This document shows positions 6,229 through 6,379 of a stretch of DNA of 6,379 nt, piece by piece. The stretch covers positions 1 to 6,379 of the forward strand of contig JALRKI010000123.1 of NCBI GenBank assembly GCA_023254815.1. Direction: 5' to 3'. Positions within the stretch are counted from its first letter, which is position 1. Each line of letters opens with the position of its first letter. The notes under the pieces are model-generated. The model worked only from the letters and a program-made list of their open reading frames with translations, searched no databases and was not told the origin of the DNA. This DNA comes from Flavobacteriaceae bacterium. GTDB taxonomy: Bacteria; Bacteroidota; Bacteroidia; Flavobacteriales; Flavobacteriaceae. Made by a program: the position numbers and the translations under genes.

Positions 6229-6379
6229 CTATTTTAAGAATTGTGATGCGACAACTTCAGCTTTTCTGGTCGTACTATAATCGTAAAACCCTTCACCTGA
6301 TTTTACACCTAATTTGCCTGCACGCACCATATTGACGAGCAACGGACAAGCAGCGTATTTTGGAATTTTGAAGCCTTCG
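6229..6379 (-). CDS. 3-hydroxyacyl-CoA (3-hydroxybutyryl-CoA) dehydrogenase, C-terminal end (5' truncated by window edge)
   Basis: The final 49 residues of a minus-strand gene whose start lies beyond the right edge. The peptide reads KIPKYAACPLLVNMVRAGKL and then GVKSGEGFYDYS, ending KAEVVASQFLK before a TAG. This is the hallmark C-terminus of the 3HCDH C-terminal domain (LxxMVxAGxLGxKSGxGFYDY), which helps close the acyl-CoA site in NAD-dependent 3-hydroxybutyryl-CoA or longer-chain 3-hydroxyacyl-CoA dehydrogenases. The enzyme oxidises 3-hydroxyacyl-CoA to 3-ketoacyl-CoA in beta-oxidation, or runs in reverse in butanoate synthesis. The Rossmann domain and catalytic His/Glu are outside the window, so chain-length preference and fusion to other domains cannot be judged. 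It ends 10 bases before the DUF1015 ATG and is the first visible gene of the leftward operon. Confidence 0.85.
   Translation of the reverse strand, partial: EGFKIPKYAACPLLVNMVRAGKLGVKSGEGFYDYSTTRKAEVVASQFLK

Noticed and set aside
1..6379. Search for insertion sequences, CRISPR arrays, tRNA/rRNA genes, toxin-antitoxin or defence modules
   Set aside because: Known conserved genes fill nearly the whole window, the gaps are 35 bases or shorter, and no direct-repeat array, transposase, cloverleaf or defence gene pair was found by eye.

Overview
The window looks like an AT-rich chromosomal segment from a member of the Bacteroidota. This is an inference from protein character: an OmpR-type regulator that reads like RprY of Bacteroides, a DnaQ-type exonuclease fused to a GIY-YIG nuclease, a DUF1015 protein, few recognisable Shine-Dalgarno sequences, and dense packing with start/stop overlaps. 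I see no mobile element, CRISPR array, rRNA or tRNA, and no gene-free stretch longer than 35 bases.

Left part, plus strand (1-1210): the C-terminal half of a sensor histidine kinase is cut by the left edge. Four bases later comes its probable partner, an OmpR/PhoB-type response regulator. Together they form a two-component pair.

Remainder, minus strand (6379 down to 1218): six genes read leftward in what looks like one transcription unit. In order of transcription they are the C-terminus of a 3-hydroxyacyl-CoA dehydrogenase (cut by the right edge), a DUF1015 protein, a YggS/PLPBP pyridoxal-phosphate homeostasis protein, a DnaQ exonuclease/GIY-YIG nuclease fusion, a voltage-gated-type potassium channel with a C-terminal zinc ribbon, and miaA (tRNA dimethylallyltransferase). 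The junctions are a 10-base gap, a 4-base ATGA overlap, an overlap of 14-17 bases, a 35-base gap and an 8-base overlap. The last gene meets the response regulator tail to tail with 7 bases between the stop codons.

The genes do not form one obvious pathway. They mix acyl-CoA metabolism, cofactor homeostasis, DNA processing, ion transport and tRNA modification, as in a housekeeping operon held together by shared transcription. No clearly new system is visible. The points most worth a second look are the nuclease fusion with a UvrC-type four-cysteine motif and no ATG start, the IADGHHR motif of the DUF1015 protein beside a PLP-handling protein, and a Bacteroidota-type -7 box so close to the channel start that a leaderless transcript is possible.
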